A DNA stretch of 64,000 nt from Archivesica marissinica. Its lineage: Eukaryota; Mollusca; Bivalvia; Venerida; Vesicomyidae. The notes under the pieces are model-generated. The model was not told the origin of the DNA, did not search any database, and saw nothing but the letters and a program-made list of their open reading frames with translations. The DNA lies in assembly GCA_014843695.1 (NCBI GenBank), contig CM026404.1, positions 81,451,541-81,515,540 on the forward strand, given 5' to 3'. This document shows, piece by piece, positions 43,304 through 54,043 of the stretch. Position numbers and translations under genes: made by a program. Position 1 is the first letter of the stretch, and each line of letters starts with the position of its first letter.

Positions 43304-44600
43304 ATTAGATTAATCGACGCCCGAGACTTCACTCATGAAGGACGACTCCGCCGCCATGAGGGAAAGAGAAGAGGCAATATTAGATTAATCGACGCCCAAG
43401 ACTTCACTCATGGAGGACGACTCCGCCACCATGAGGGAAAGAGAAGAGGAAATATTAGATTAATCGACGCCCGAGACTTCACTCATGAAGGACGACTCCG
43501 CCGCCATGAGGGAAAGAGAAGAGGAAATATTAGATTAATCGACGCCCGAGACTTCACTCATGAAGGACGACTCCGCCGCCATGAGGGAAAGAGAAGAGGC
43601 AATATTAGATTAATCGACGCCCGAGACTTCACTCATGAAGGACGACTCCGCCGCCATGAGGGAAAGAGAAGAGGCAATATTAGATTAATCGACGCCCGAG
43701 ACTTCACTCATGAAGGACGACTCCGCCGCCATGAGGGAAAGAGAAGAGGAAATATTAGATTAATCGACGCCCGAGACTTCACTCATGAAGGACGACTCCG
43801 CCGCCATGAGTGAGAGAGAAGAGGAAATACTAGATTAATCGACGCCCGAGACTTCACTCAAGGAGGACGACTCCGCCGCCAGGGGGGGTTTGTTTGGGGT
43901 TTTGGGGTGGTGAGGGAAGAGAAGAGGCAATATTAGATTAATCGACGCCCGAGACTTCACTCATGAAGGACGACTCCGCCGCCATGAGGGAAAGAGAAGA
44001 GGCAATATTAGATTAATCGACGCCCGAGACTTCACTCATGAAGGACGACTCCGCCGCCATGAGGGAAAGAGAAGAGGCAATATTAGATTAATCGACGCCC
44101 GAGACTTCACTCATGAAGGACGACTCCGCCGCCATGAGGGAAAGAGAAGAGGAAATATTAGATTATCGACGCCCGAGACTTCACTCATGAAGGACGACTC
44201 CGCCGCATGAGTGAGAGAGAAGAGGAAATACTAGATAATCGACGCCCGAGACTTCACTCAAGGAGGACGACTCCGCCGCATGAAGGAAAGAGAAGAGGCA
44301 ATTTAGATAATCGCGCCCGAGACTTCACTCATGAAGGACGACTCCGCCGCCATGAGGGAAAGAGAAGAGGAAATATTAGATTAATCGACACCCGAGACTT
44401 CACTCATGAAGGACGACTCCGCCGCCATGAGGGAAAGAGAAGAGGAAATATTAGATTAATCGACACCCGAGACTTCACTCATGGAGGACGACTCCGCCGC
44501 CATGAGGGAAAGAGAAGAGGCTATATTAGATTAATCGACGCCCGAGACTTCACTCATGAAGGACGACTCCGCCACCATGAGGGAAAGAGAAGAGGCAATG
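43304..44600. repeat. 75 bp tandem array, about 17 copies, amplified from a SINE C-like body
   Basis: The unit carries gattaatcgacgcccgag, acttcactcatgaagg, actccgccgccatgag and ggaaagagaagaggcaa. It aligns without large gaps to the SINE C body (attaatcactctcgag ... gccacgagggagagagaag ... gaggcaa). The period is 25 codons, so long frames occur (170 aa plus at 44207-44719). Units at 44160-44320 carry single-base losses, and a G-rich interruption lies at 43879-43915. Confidence 0.93.
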
Positions 44601-44700
44601 TGGATTTAAGTGTCGATGCGAAGGACATCGGCACCGTGGTTCTCGCGCCGATAGAACTCGCAACAAATCGCTTAGCAACTCTAAAGCAATACAGAGCAGA
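44601..44700 (-). mobile_element. Remnant SINE C head after the 75 bp array
   Basis: The sequence continues as tgtggatttaagtg, gaaggacatcgg, tagaactcgcaac, the expected SINE C order after the amplified body. It is diverged. Confidence 0.6.
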
Positions 44701-44810
44701 CTATGTCGTACAGCATTGATACACCCAGGCATCGATGTAGTACAGGCAACTGCACTTGGAATTGATGGGCTTCTTTGTTTGCTAGAAAGCCATATTCATC
44801 TCTTCTGTTA

Positions 44811-45049
44811 GTTTATACAATTTATCTTAGCTCGATTGCGAAACAAGTTCTTATAACTTATATTAATCACTCTCGAGACCTCATTCCTGGTGGAATCCAA
44901 CGCCACGAGGGAGGGAGAAGAGGCAACGTGGAATTTAAATGCCTTGCCTAAGGACACAATCGTAACAGCTCCAGCGGGGATCGAACTCCAGGCCTTTCGC
45001 ACCTGAAGCGAACGCGCTACCATTGCGCTATCACGACTTCCATGCTATA
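44811..45049 (-). mobile_element. SINE C, copy 7, full length
   Basis: Flanked by tcttctgtta at 44801-44810 and 45050-45059. Head, body and tail are near consensus. Confidence 0.92.
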
Positions 45050-45059
45050 TCTTCTGTTA

Positions 45060-45865
45060 ATAATGGTTGCATTTAGATTAGCTTTTCCCTGACGTTCCGT
45101 AGTATCCACTCTATATACATAGCTAGATTACATGACTGAAATACACGTTTTTCTCCTACATATCTCAATTACTAAATACTAACTTTATATGCCTGCCAAT
45201 ATCACATTCAACTGAATGATAATCAAGATGCATGTATATCTAACACATTTGTCTCCTTATTATATTCTGTTTCAAATATAGTAGCCTGTCTCTGTCATCA
45301 GTTTCCTTTTATTGCTATCTGGTGTCCTGATCTACAAGAACCATTTACGGTAGTCTAAGCTTGAGTTGATATTTGCAGTTTGGATATATGTATAATGGCT
45401 TCTGAAAGCACACATCTAAATTGGCAGTCTAGGTGTTTTAAAAGCAATCGGTGGAAGAACGAATTATTGTTGTGCAGCGTGTCTAGAATAGATACATATT
45501 GAAAGCTAATAATTGTATACGCTCAAAAGAGATCTAGAGTAAACAGCGTACAACTCTCCACTGCCTCTGTATTAAAGCTGAACGTGTACGTTCATAATTC
45601 CCTAACCATAACGTAATAAACACACTACATCCATATGTTATGCATTGTGTGCTATGTTATTTACTGTATTAATTAATTGTTAATGTCTTGTTTGTGTGTT
45701 GTGTTTGCTAGGATTGGAACTAGTGCATTAGGAACTAACGTTTGCATGAATAATGATTATAAATTGCATGTCTAAATAATGTTAATGTTTTGTTCACTTT
45801 TCATTTCAATAATTCCTGCTCTCGAAGCGATTCCAGAGGACATACATTAGTCACGAATTCCCAGA
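45060..45865. other. No feature recognised
   Basis: AT-rich, no exon or repeat family seen. Confidence 0.3.
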
Positions 45866-46340
45866 TGGCTGAGCATCCCCAACAACTGAGCAACCCCAAC
45901 AACTGAGCAACCCCAGCAACTGAGCAACAACTGAGCAACCCCAACAACTGAGCAACCCCAACAACTGAGCAACCCCAACAACTGAGCAACCCCAACAACT
46001 GAGCAACCCCAACAACTGAACAACCCCAACAACTGAGCAACCCCAACAACTGAACAACCCCAACAACTGAGCAACCCCAGCAACTGAGCAACCCCAGCAA
46101 CCCCAGCAACTGAGCAACCCCAACAACTGAGCAACCCCAGCAACTGAGCAACCCCAACAACTGAGCATCCCCAGCAACTGAGCAACCCCAGCAACTGAGC
46201 AACCCCAACAACTGAGCAACCCCAACAACTGAGCAACCCCAACAACTGAGCAACCCCAACAACTGAGCAACCCCAACAACTGAGCTACCCCAACAACTGA
46301 GCAACCCCAACAACTGGGCAACCCCAACAACTGGGCAACG
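45866..46340. repeat. 17 bp tandem array, about 28 copies
   Basis: The unit is gagcaaccccaacaact. With a period of 17 all three minus-strand frames read the same 17-residue repeat (GVAQLLGLLSCWGCSVV), giving three nested frames of 132-177 aa. One partial unit near 45925 lacks the cccc block. It is not a gene on this evidence. Confidence 0.94.
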
Positions 46341-46796
46341 TTGTAATATTGTGTACCCATTCTTTCGTAATTAGTTAAATTCAATTATCCAGCATTCATA
46401 TGTCGCATTATACATTGTCTATACCTTCCCTTAATTCCACTGATCATAAATCCAAATGTAATCACGAAACCACATTAAGTTCACCAATGCCTTAATTAAA
46501 CATACGTAAACTAATTGCGTGTGCTGGTATTATTTCATAATCCTCTTCCAACATACGCATCTATATAATCGAACAAGTCGTTCATCACTTCCGGCGTTAT
46601 TTGTTATTTAATAAAAACATGTTCAGTTAGTGCATTAAATCTTCCTGGAAAAAATACAACAGTAATGTTTAAATATGCATGTTTCCGTGGGTTCTTGCGT
46701 TGTTTCTCCAGGATTTGAACCAAATAACGTTGAAATGAAAGTACTACTTAGTGTGATATATAAATAGCATTCAACATTGCATGCTACATACACTGT
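46341..46796. other. No feature recognised
   Basis: AT-rich sequence with no supported feature. Confidence 0.3.
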
Positions 46797-47025
46797 AAAA
46801 GTAAAAGTGAAATGAAAGGGCCAGCCTTAGAGATATCTTATGAACATCAGTACTTCTCGAACCCTATGCACGCATACCTTTATCCAGGGTGATAGGCAAT
46901 CGGTAGCCAGTATTTAACTAGTTGGTAGTTTTCCAAATGGCGATATCAGACTGAACCCCTGACGAGGTTCAACTATTCGATGTTCCGCTCAGTAAGCACG
47001 GCCGTATTAGCCACTAACACACGGA
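46797..47025 (-). mobile_element. SINE F, copy 2
   Basis: Same order as 39216-39445 (gggccagcc, aggcaatcgg, gaacccctgacgagg, ccactaacacacggaga), with decay in the head. Confidence 0.72.
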
Positions 47026-47163
47026 GAGGTGAATGTCCAGTTTTAATGCTTACGTATCCATTTGCAATAAATGCTACACAAAATAGGTTCAATAAACGAT
47101 ATGCAGTACTGTGACTTCATTTTGATCATTTACTGTTGCTACAAAATAAAGTACAACAATGTA

Positions 47164-47451
47164 TGTGTGTGTTACGTTTATTTATCGTCACTACCGTTTG
47201 CCCATATGAGCGACGCCTCCTGGAGAGATTAGTCATTTTAGATTTTTGGAGGATAGTGCAATGATACAGACAGGGACCAATTCCAGAGTCTCCTCTGGTT
47301 CTTTTACGTGCACGGCGTACAGCACCGACACGAGACCTCGGTTTAAAGTCCCATCTGAAAGACTGTTAATTTTATTAGGGTCAGACGGGGGATCGAACCT
47401 GCGATCCCTGGATTACCAGTCCATCGTGTTACCACTGGACTACAGTTCCGT
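47164..47451 (-). mobile_element. SINE A, copy 9, full length
   Basis: Flanked by caacaatgta at 47154-47163 and 47452-47461. It forms a head-to-head inverted pair with the copy at 47643. Confidence 0.93.
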
Positions 47452-47496
47452 CAACAATGTACTGCTCTATTCGTATATTTTGTAAAAAACTGTATA

Positions 47497-47540
47497 GTTT
47501 ATGTGAATAAAATATGTTCGTTCGTTCGTTCGTTCGTTAA
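47497..47540 (+). repeat. Retroposon tail with (TTCG)n
   Basis: A gaataaaatatg phrase is followed by five gttc units. This looks like the microsatellite end of a LINE-type 3' tail. Confidence 0.6.
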
Positions 47541-47642
47541 ATTGATCATTTGAATGAATTATATAGGTTCACACCTGTCCCTGGATAACTTGAATGGTTA
47601 CTATAACATACAAAAATGGATTTCCTCTCATATATTGTGTAA

Positions 47643-47933
47643 CAGACGGATCTGTAGCCCAGTGGTAAAACGCTGGACTGGTAATCCAGGGATCGCAGGT
47701 TCGATCCCCCGTCTGACCCTAATAAAATTAACAGTCTTTCAGATGGGACGATAAAGCGAGATCTCGTGTCGGTGCTTTACACCGTGCACGTAAAAGAACC
47801 AGAGGAGACTCTGGAATGGGTCTCTCTCTGTATCATTGCACTATCCTCCAACATATAAAATGACTAATCTCTTCAGGAGGCGTCGCTCATATGGGCAACC
47901 GGTAGCGACGATAAATAAACGTAAAACACACAC
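47643..47933 (+). mobile_element. SINE A, copy 10, full length
   Basis: Flanked by a perfect 12 bp duplication, tatattgtgtaa, at 47631-47642 and 47934-47945. The loop reads ctggtaa. Confidence 0.94.
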
Positions 47934-48139
47934 TATATTGTGTAATGTTGGCCAGGGATTGAAATTGCTAAAATAACGAAAACGTATTTTATTTACATAA
48001 TGACCAATATGCTTGCCATATTTTAAGTTGACATTACGATTAATTTGCATATGAAATATATATTTATTTTTCCATTAAAAACACATAACGCATAAATAGA
48101 TTCTAAAGTTCGCCCTTGAAGATGTACACATATATAATT

Positions 48140-48366
48140 CGTGATAGCGCCGTGGTAGGGCGTTCCCTTCAGGTGCGAACTGCCAGGAGTTCGAGCCCCG
48201 CTGGAGCCGTTACGATTATGAGCTTAGGCTAGGCATTTAAATTCCACATTGCCTCCTCTCTCCCTCATGGCAATGAATTCCATCAGGAATGAGGTCTTGA
48301 GAGTGATTACTATATAAGTTGTAAAAACTTGTTTCGCAATCGAGCTAAGCTAATTTGTATAAACTA
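48140..48366 (+). mobile_element. SINE C, copy 8
   Basis: Plus-oriented copy: head cgtgatagcgccgtgg, B box gagttcgagccccgc, body with cttaggctaggcattt, tail ending ttgtataaact. Confidence 0.9.
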
Positions 48367-48833
48367 AATACAGAAGAGAGTTGCTATAATGCGCTTACTT
48401 CGCGGTTCTGACAGGAATGTTGCTATGCCTGTTACACAACCAAGCACACAGTCATTATTACTGAAGCATTATTCCCTTTCCAGAAAGAGTACTAAATAAC
48501 GCAATTTGAACTACCATGATTATTAATATATTTATAGAATAAATGATCACACCGTCTACCCAATCTACGTTGTGTTATTGACATCACTACTCGCATTATA
48601 CAAAACGTGAATATTTAATGTTTCAGAATGAATATATGTGTTCATCTGCTTAGTGGGTGCTTTGCAAGATCAAATTAATTCCATGATAAAAGTAAAATCC
48701 ATTTGAATAATATGCACCAGATTAACCACTCAGACTATCCGATGCGTGCACGTTACCTGGGTAAACACTACGAAGACAATTGGGACATGCTTCAACATTA
48801 CATAAACTGTGCGATGCTGCCCCTCCTTACAGT
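48367..48833. other. No feature recognised
   Basis: AT-rich sequence; no exon signal strong enough to report. Confidence 0.3.
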
Positions 48834-49013
48834 CGTGTGCGTTTTACGTTTATTTATCATCGCTACCGGTTTTCCATATGAGCGACGACTCCTGAAGATA
48901 TTAGTCATGTTAGATTGTTGGAGGATAGTACAATGATACAGACAGAGACATATTCCAGAGTCTCCTCTGGATCTTTTACGTGCACGGTGTGAAACACCGA
49001 CACGAGACACGAT
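48834..49013 (-). mobile_element. SINE A, copy 11, truncated by family K
   Basis: The tail and body run up to gtgaaacaccgacacgag, then switch abruptly to family K. The tRNA head is missing. Confidence 0.88.
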
Positions 49014-49253
49014 TACCACCACTGTATAGATGGCTCGAGTAATTAGCAATGTCCCATAAGGGACGTGTTAACTGTTTGGAAATTCCTATTTTCACTTTTG
49101 TTTTTAGATCACATAAACATATTTCACTGATAACAATTAATTATTCGAATTATTTCGGAATTATTTATGCTACACACATTTCTGAGTCCTTACCCTGGCA
49201 TATAACCCTGTCCAACAACTATTCACAGTGGATCAGTGTTCATTTGATATGTG
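49014..49253 (-). repeat. Family K repeat, copy 2, inverted relative to copy 1
   Basis: Reverse complement of 26855-27166. The adjoining SINE A is in the same relative position in both copies. Confidence 0.85.
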
Positions 49254-49540
49254 TGTGTGTGTTTTACGTTTATGTATCGTCGCTACCGGTTGCCCATATG
49301 AGCTACGCCTCCTGAAGATATTAGTCATGTTAGAGTTTGGAGGCTAGTGCAGTGATACAGACAGAGACAGATTCCAGAGTCTCCTCTGGTTCTTTTACGT
49401 GTACGGTGTAAAGCACCGACACTAGACCTCGGTTTAAAGTTCCATCTGAAAGTCTGTTAATTTGATTAGGGTCAGACGGGGGATGGAACCTGTGATCCCT
49501 GGATTACCAGTCTAGCGTGCTACCACTGGTCTACAGATCG
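49249..49540 (-). mobile_element. SINE A, copy 12
   Basis: Tail, body and head are present, with head substitutions (ctagcgtgctaccactgg, gatgg in place of gatcg). It is part of the unit shared with 26602-27168. Confidence 0.9.
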
Positions 49541-49663
49541 TTACAGTCGCATATCGAGCTGCCATTTATACATGTCCGTATGTAGAGTCATTGGTAGCAA
49601 TCGTAAAACATCATGGGTAATATTCAAGAGCAGTAATCGACGGACCACCTTAATTGTTTTTAA

Positions 49664-49893
49664 TTTATACAAATTTATATCAGCTCGATTGCGAAACAAG
49701 TTCTTATAACTTATATTAATCACTCTCGAGACCTCATTCCTGATGGAATCCATCGCCACGAGGGAGGGAGAAGAGGCAATGTGGAATTTAAATGCCTTGC
49801 CTAAGGGCACAATCGTAACGGCTCCAGCGGGGCTCGAACTCCGGACCTTTCGCACCTGAAGCAAACGCGCTACCACACCGCTATCACGACTTC
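49664..49893 (-). mobile_element. SINE C, copy 9
   Basis: Full-length minus-strand copy, ending tatcacgacttccat. A 181 aa frame covering it is a shadow. Confidence 0.92.
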
Positions 49894-49910
49894 CATTCTT
49901 ATTTGTTTGT

Positions 49911-49940
49911 TCGGGTTTTACGCCTTCATCAGCACCATAC
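49911..49940 (-). mobile_element. SINE B long-tail fragment
   Basis: Contains cgggttttacgccttcatc and cagcaccat only. The rest of the SINE is missing. Confidence 0.7.
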
Positions 49941-50699
49941 CACGGACCACCTTGTTTCAAGACAGAGGATATATATATATGTATTAGCTGTGTCATGGTA
50001 ATGAGTTTGTCGCTGTATTGTACAAAATGTTTAAGGTAACTGTTCTTGACTACTAAATGTAAGCATAATAATATGTATTCTAACATGACTCGACATGTTG
50101 TCTATATAGTGTGGTGGAACCTATGCGCGGCGTAAATGCCACGTATAATGAGCAGCATATAATGTTAATTGCACATGCCGTATATTATCATTTTCTTAAG
50201 TCGTGAAAACAACTTTCAAAAAGGTAACCTGTTGACTGTTTTAGCTTCATCACGTGACCTTGCTGCTCAAGTCAGCTATCACAACGGTGTCAGGTCTACA
50301 CCCGTTTATATGGGGAACTCAATACTTGAGGACACTTATGCACGGCATACATTTTAGTATTTATTTATCCACCATAACGTGTTGAATATCTTATTTTGAT
50401 ATAGTACATCATTGAGTAAAAACACGTATTGATATTAATCAGAAATGTTATATGAACTATTTTTCGGGTTAGTGGTATATTTTTTTAATTCGGATAGCTA
50501 CTTGAATTCCTCATACACCGTATCAGTTTCGGTGGAAATATTCTCCCAGTGATGTGTTTGTTTATATTCGTTTGCTGGACCGGTAACGTGACAGTTGCAT
50601 CAGGCTATCGCTACGCGTAACGGATTGCTATTGAACCATGCTTCAGCTCTGTCAGCGAAATTATATGATAAACTATATAAATATTTTAAATACGGTTGT

Positions 50700-50765
50700 A
50701 AATGGACAAATACGCCGAGCATAGGAATACGCCGAGCATAGGAACACGCCGAGCATACGTTCCAC
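50700..50765. repeat. 17 bp tandem repeat, three copies
   Basis: Three successive acgccgagcata phrases spaced 17 bases apart. Confidence 0.8.
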
Positions 50766-50804
50766 CACTCTACGCTAAGAAGGAATATACCGTGCTTAAA
50801 TCTA

Positions 50805-51010
50805 CTATAAACCATGGTTTAGCGCGTGATGTCAAACCTTTATCACATCATTGACTTATAGAAAGAGCACCAACTATTTTTGAGCTTTTACTACATTTTG
50901 GTCATGTTAGACTCGAAATAATATGTGTATTTGCGTTATCTATAATCGAATAAAACATGAGTTGTCGTTAGTTCTGAGCACGTCATACGTATGAGTGGTT
51001 AATTCCCGTG
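50805..51010 (+). repeat. Family J dispersed repeat, copy 2
   Basis: Aligns with 34430-34690. Both CRE octamers of copy 1 are altered here (gatgtcaa, cacatcattgac). Confidence 0.68.
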
Positions 51011-51121
51011 CGTCAGAATAATATAGAATTTAAAACTATTATTTCTTAAATTTAACATTTAAATTATGTAGACATAATAGTCTCAGCTAGTCGCTTTTAA
51101 ATATGACCAACTCGTTGAAAG

Positions 51122-51349
51122 AATCTGGTAATCCATGGATCGCAGGTTCGATCCCCCGTCTGACCCTAATGAAATTAACAGGCATGCATATGGGACTTTA
51201 AACCGAGGTCTCGTGTCGGGGGAAAGAACCAGAGGAGACTCTGTCTGTATCACTGCACTATCCTCCAACAATCTAAAATGACTAATCTCTCAGGAGGCGT
51301 CGCTCAGATGGGCGACCGGTAGCGAAGATAAATAAGCGTAAAACACACA
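51122..51349 (+). mobile_element. SINE A, copy 13, head truncated and body deleted
   Basis: Begins in the anticodon arm at aatctggtaatccatgg. About 20 bases, including the accgtgcacg block, are missing. Confidence 0.85.
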
Positions 51350-51691
51350 AAACGAATCTCTGAACAAATAGTGATTGTTAATTTGAAACTTGAACCTTTC
51401 CACAATCCAATTATGATGAACTAATCATCCAGTTCTTTTCATTATCTTATTTGTAATTGTAAAAATTGGCATGTTTTGTAGTTTTCGGTGTCCAATTAGT
51501 GAATTAAAACATTGTGTATGTTCAAGAATAGTAATGCCAACTCATATTGTATTTCGCGAATTAATCTAAATTGCAATGTTAGCCGATCAATTCAATTAAT
51601 TAGCCGATCAGTTCAAGCACTGTGCTTGGGTAGTAACACTGACGTTGCTTTCTCTCCAGTTTGTTCTTTGTGAGCATTCACATTTGCCAAT

Positions 51692-51877
51692 TACAGCCAA
51701 ACCCGTGTCAGTGGTCACCTCTATTAAGCAGCCAATCTGTATTAAGCAGCCAGTTTCAGATTCCCAATAAGTTGTTTTATTACACATTTGACCTCTATTA
51801 AGCAGCGATACGTGCTGTGCTAAACAGTCACTTTCTGTGATTCCCTTGGGTGGCTGCTTAACACAGGTTTGACTGTA
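51692..51877. mobile_element. MITE with inverted ends, copy 2
   Basis: Sister of 15432-15613. Left end tacagccaaacccgtgt has two substitutions against the right end acaggtttgactgta. Internal attaagcagcca phrases are conserved. Confidence 0.82.
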
Positions 51878-52069
51878 CGCAGTTAAAAATCACGAGACGA
51901 GAGCGAAATCCGAAATTTCGCTCGCCCATATGGTTCGCCGGAGGCGAGGGTAAATAAGCTCAATCATCATCATCGAAATCCGACACTATCAAAGAGACAC
52001 GTATAATTATACATGTCTGTTGTTATTGGCTGTCTCCATGACGCAGGCTTATCAGTGCGGTATGTTATA

Positions 52070-52125
52070 CAGTTTATACAAATTTATTTGAGCTCCATTG
52101 CGAAACAAGTTCTTACAACTTATAT
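52070..52125 (-). mobile_element. SINE C fragment interrupted by SINE B
   Basis: The tail part runs to cttacaacttatat and resumes as ttaatcactctc at 52391 before decaying. It hosts the SINE B insertion. Confidence 0.8.
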
Positions 52126-52380
52126 GCGTGGTCGAGTGGTTAAGGTCGCTGACTTGTATACCACTGTAACCTATCAGCACTGATGGTCATGGGTTCGAGC
52201 CCCGCTCAGGCCGTGTCTCATTTATATGAAAAAGTTGGCAGTTTCTTACGGAGGTTGGTGCACCCAAGTACTGGTTAACCGCTGGAGCCTGCCCAGGAAA
52301 GGTGTTGTTAGGTAAACTGCCCGCCGGCGATATAGCCCAAAATGGTGCTGATGCAGGCGTAAAACCCGAAATATAAATAA
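52126..52380 (+). mobile_element. SINE B, copy 7, long tail, nested in SINE C
   Basis: Starts inside the head at gcgtggtcgagtgg. It is flanked by an 11 bp duplication of SINE C sequence, acaacttatat, at 52115-52125 and 52381-52391. Confidence 0.92.
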
Positions 52381-52565
52381 ACAACTTATATTAATCACTC
52401 TCTGTGGTATGTTAGCATGTACACCAGACATGTAAAAGAAACATTGATGCTTCTGTACTTTAGAGAGTCTTGTGTATCATGCACTATCCTTCAAAGCATG
52501 AATGACTAATATATGTTGGGAGGAGTCGCCCCAATTAACCTGGGGGTGATGGTAAATAAACGTAG

Positions 52566-52800
52566 GCTGTCCGATTAGCGCAGTGATTAGCGCGCTCGCT
52601 TCTCACCAATACAACCCGGGTTCGATCATCGGACCGGGAAGTATGCGAGATGGTACTGTGATCGCCAAATCGGACACGTGGGTTTTCTCCGGGTACTCCT
52701 ATGTACTCCCACACGAATGACCACTTTTACGCCAATGAGAGTGATTAATATAAGTTGTTAAAGCTTGTTTCGCAATCGTTGTAAAATATATAATGTTTAA
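52566..52800 (+). mobile_element. SINE D, copy 3, full length
   Basis: The head reads gctgtccgattagcgcagtg with anticodon region ttctcacc and B box gggttcgatca. The body includes tgggttttctccgggtac. The tail is the C/D type. The loop supports a Glu(CTC)-like origin. Confidence 0.9.
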
Positions 52801-52880
52801 ACCTTTAAACAAACGTATCCCACATAAATGACGATTTATTCCAAATCTTCCGTGTTAGATAAGCATGCTAATATGTTTTA

Positions 52881-53130
52881 TATTTGAGTTTATTTATCGT
52901 CGCTACCGGTTGCTCATTTGAGCAACGGGTAGTTTACCTGACAATGCCTTTCCTGTTCAGGCCAGCGGCTCACCAGAATTTGGTGCACCAACCTCCGTAC
53001 GAAACTGCCAACATTGTTGTCATATAAAGAGATACATTATGAGCGGTGCTCGAACCGGTGACCACCAGTGATGATAGGTTACAGTGGTATACAAGTCAGT
53101 GACCGTAACAACTCGACCAGGGAGGCGAAC
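52881..53130 (-). mobile_element. SINE B, copy 8, short tail
   Basis: A-type tail (gtcgctaccggttgctc on the plus strand), B body and a substituted head ending accagggaggcgaac. Confidence 0.86.
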
Positions 53131-53182
53131 TAAATATCATGCTAAAGTTTCTAGAGATCGAGGCCATATTAGTGCACATCAT

Positions 53183-53475
53183 TGTGTGTGTTTTACGTTT
53201 ATTTATCGTCGCTACCGGTTGCCCATATGAGCGACGCCTCCTGAAGAGATTCGTCATATTAGAGTGTTGGAGGATAGTGCAAAGATACAGACATATACCC
53301 ATTCCAGAGTCTCCTCTGGTTCTATTATGTGCCTGGTGTAAAGCACCGACACGAGACCTCGGTTTAACGTCCCATCTGAAAGACTGTTAATTTTATTAGG
53401 GTCAGACGGGGGATCGAACCTGCGATCCCTGGATTACCAGTCCAGCGTCTTACCACTGGACTACAGATCCGTCTG
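53183..53475 (-). mobile_element. SINE A, copy 14, full length
   Basis: Complete minus-strand copy close to consensus. No clear flanking duplication. Confidence 0.91.
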
Positions 53476-53826
53476 TAAACGAAAAGCTGCGAATGTTTCG
53501 TTTTATATGCCAGCAATATTAATAAATTGCTAAACTTGATCTACGGAAATTAATGCCATTGTTAGTTTAAACTTTATTTATTGTTCTTCCTTTGTACAAA
53601 GAGCATATATGCATCGAAATTATATAAACACACAGGTTGCAGGAAGATAACAAAGGATTGGAAAACAAGATAAATACAATCTTATATAAATTCCTCTCCT
53701 AGATGGAGCATTTAGCAAGTTGGTGTAGTCCGGTATAAGTAATGTAAGCTGTTGTTCTTTGTCTGTTCACGGCTTAAATTGCTCGTTAAAGTTTAATTGT
53801 ATGATAATTGTATGATAAGGTAATAA

Positions 53827-54043
53827 AGGTATATATTGTGTAATTGTCAATGTTGCAGTGTTAGAGACATTGAAGATGAGTATCATTTTGTTTTAATTTG
53901 TCCGTGTTACTCAGCATTGAGGAAAGAACTCATTAACAAGTACTATAACATGAGACCAAATATATATAAATATTGTATTGTAATGAACAGTGATAATAGA
54001 AATGTGTTATTAAACTTGGCTCGTTTTCATAAGAATGCTTTAA
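53827..54043 (+). pseudogene. LINE ORF2 C-terminal fragment, broken
   Basis: The frame has no ATG and follows a stop at 53824. It encodes a C-terminal zinc motif (C4, C7, H17, C22 of the fragment), then DEYHFVLICPCYSALRKEL, a typical end of jockey-type reverse transcriptases. It is a different family from the LINE at 24016, which has the motif as CPFCNVLEDESHVLLEC. The homologous part ends about NLARFHKNAL, where a TTAA-flanked element begins at 54044. The last few codons to 54063 come from that element. The catalytic RT domain is absent. Confidence 0.82.

Noticed and set aside
44207..44719. 170 codon plus-strand frame, arginine-rich
   Set aside because: It is the 75 bp SINE-derived array read in frame.
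49541..50086. 181 codon minus-strand frame
   Set aside because: Mostly SINE C and a SINE B fragment.
52566..52640. tRNA-Glu gene
   Set aside because: Head of SINE D; stems are imperfect and the SINE body follows at once.
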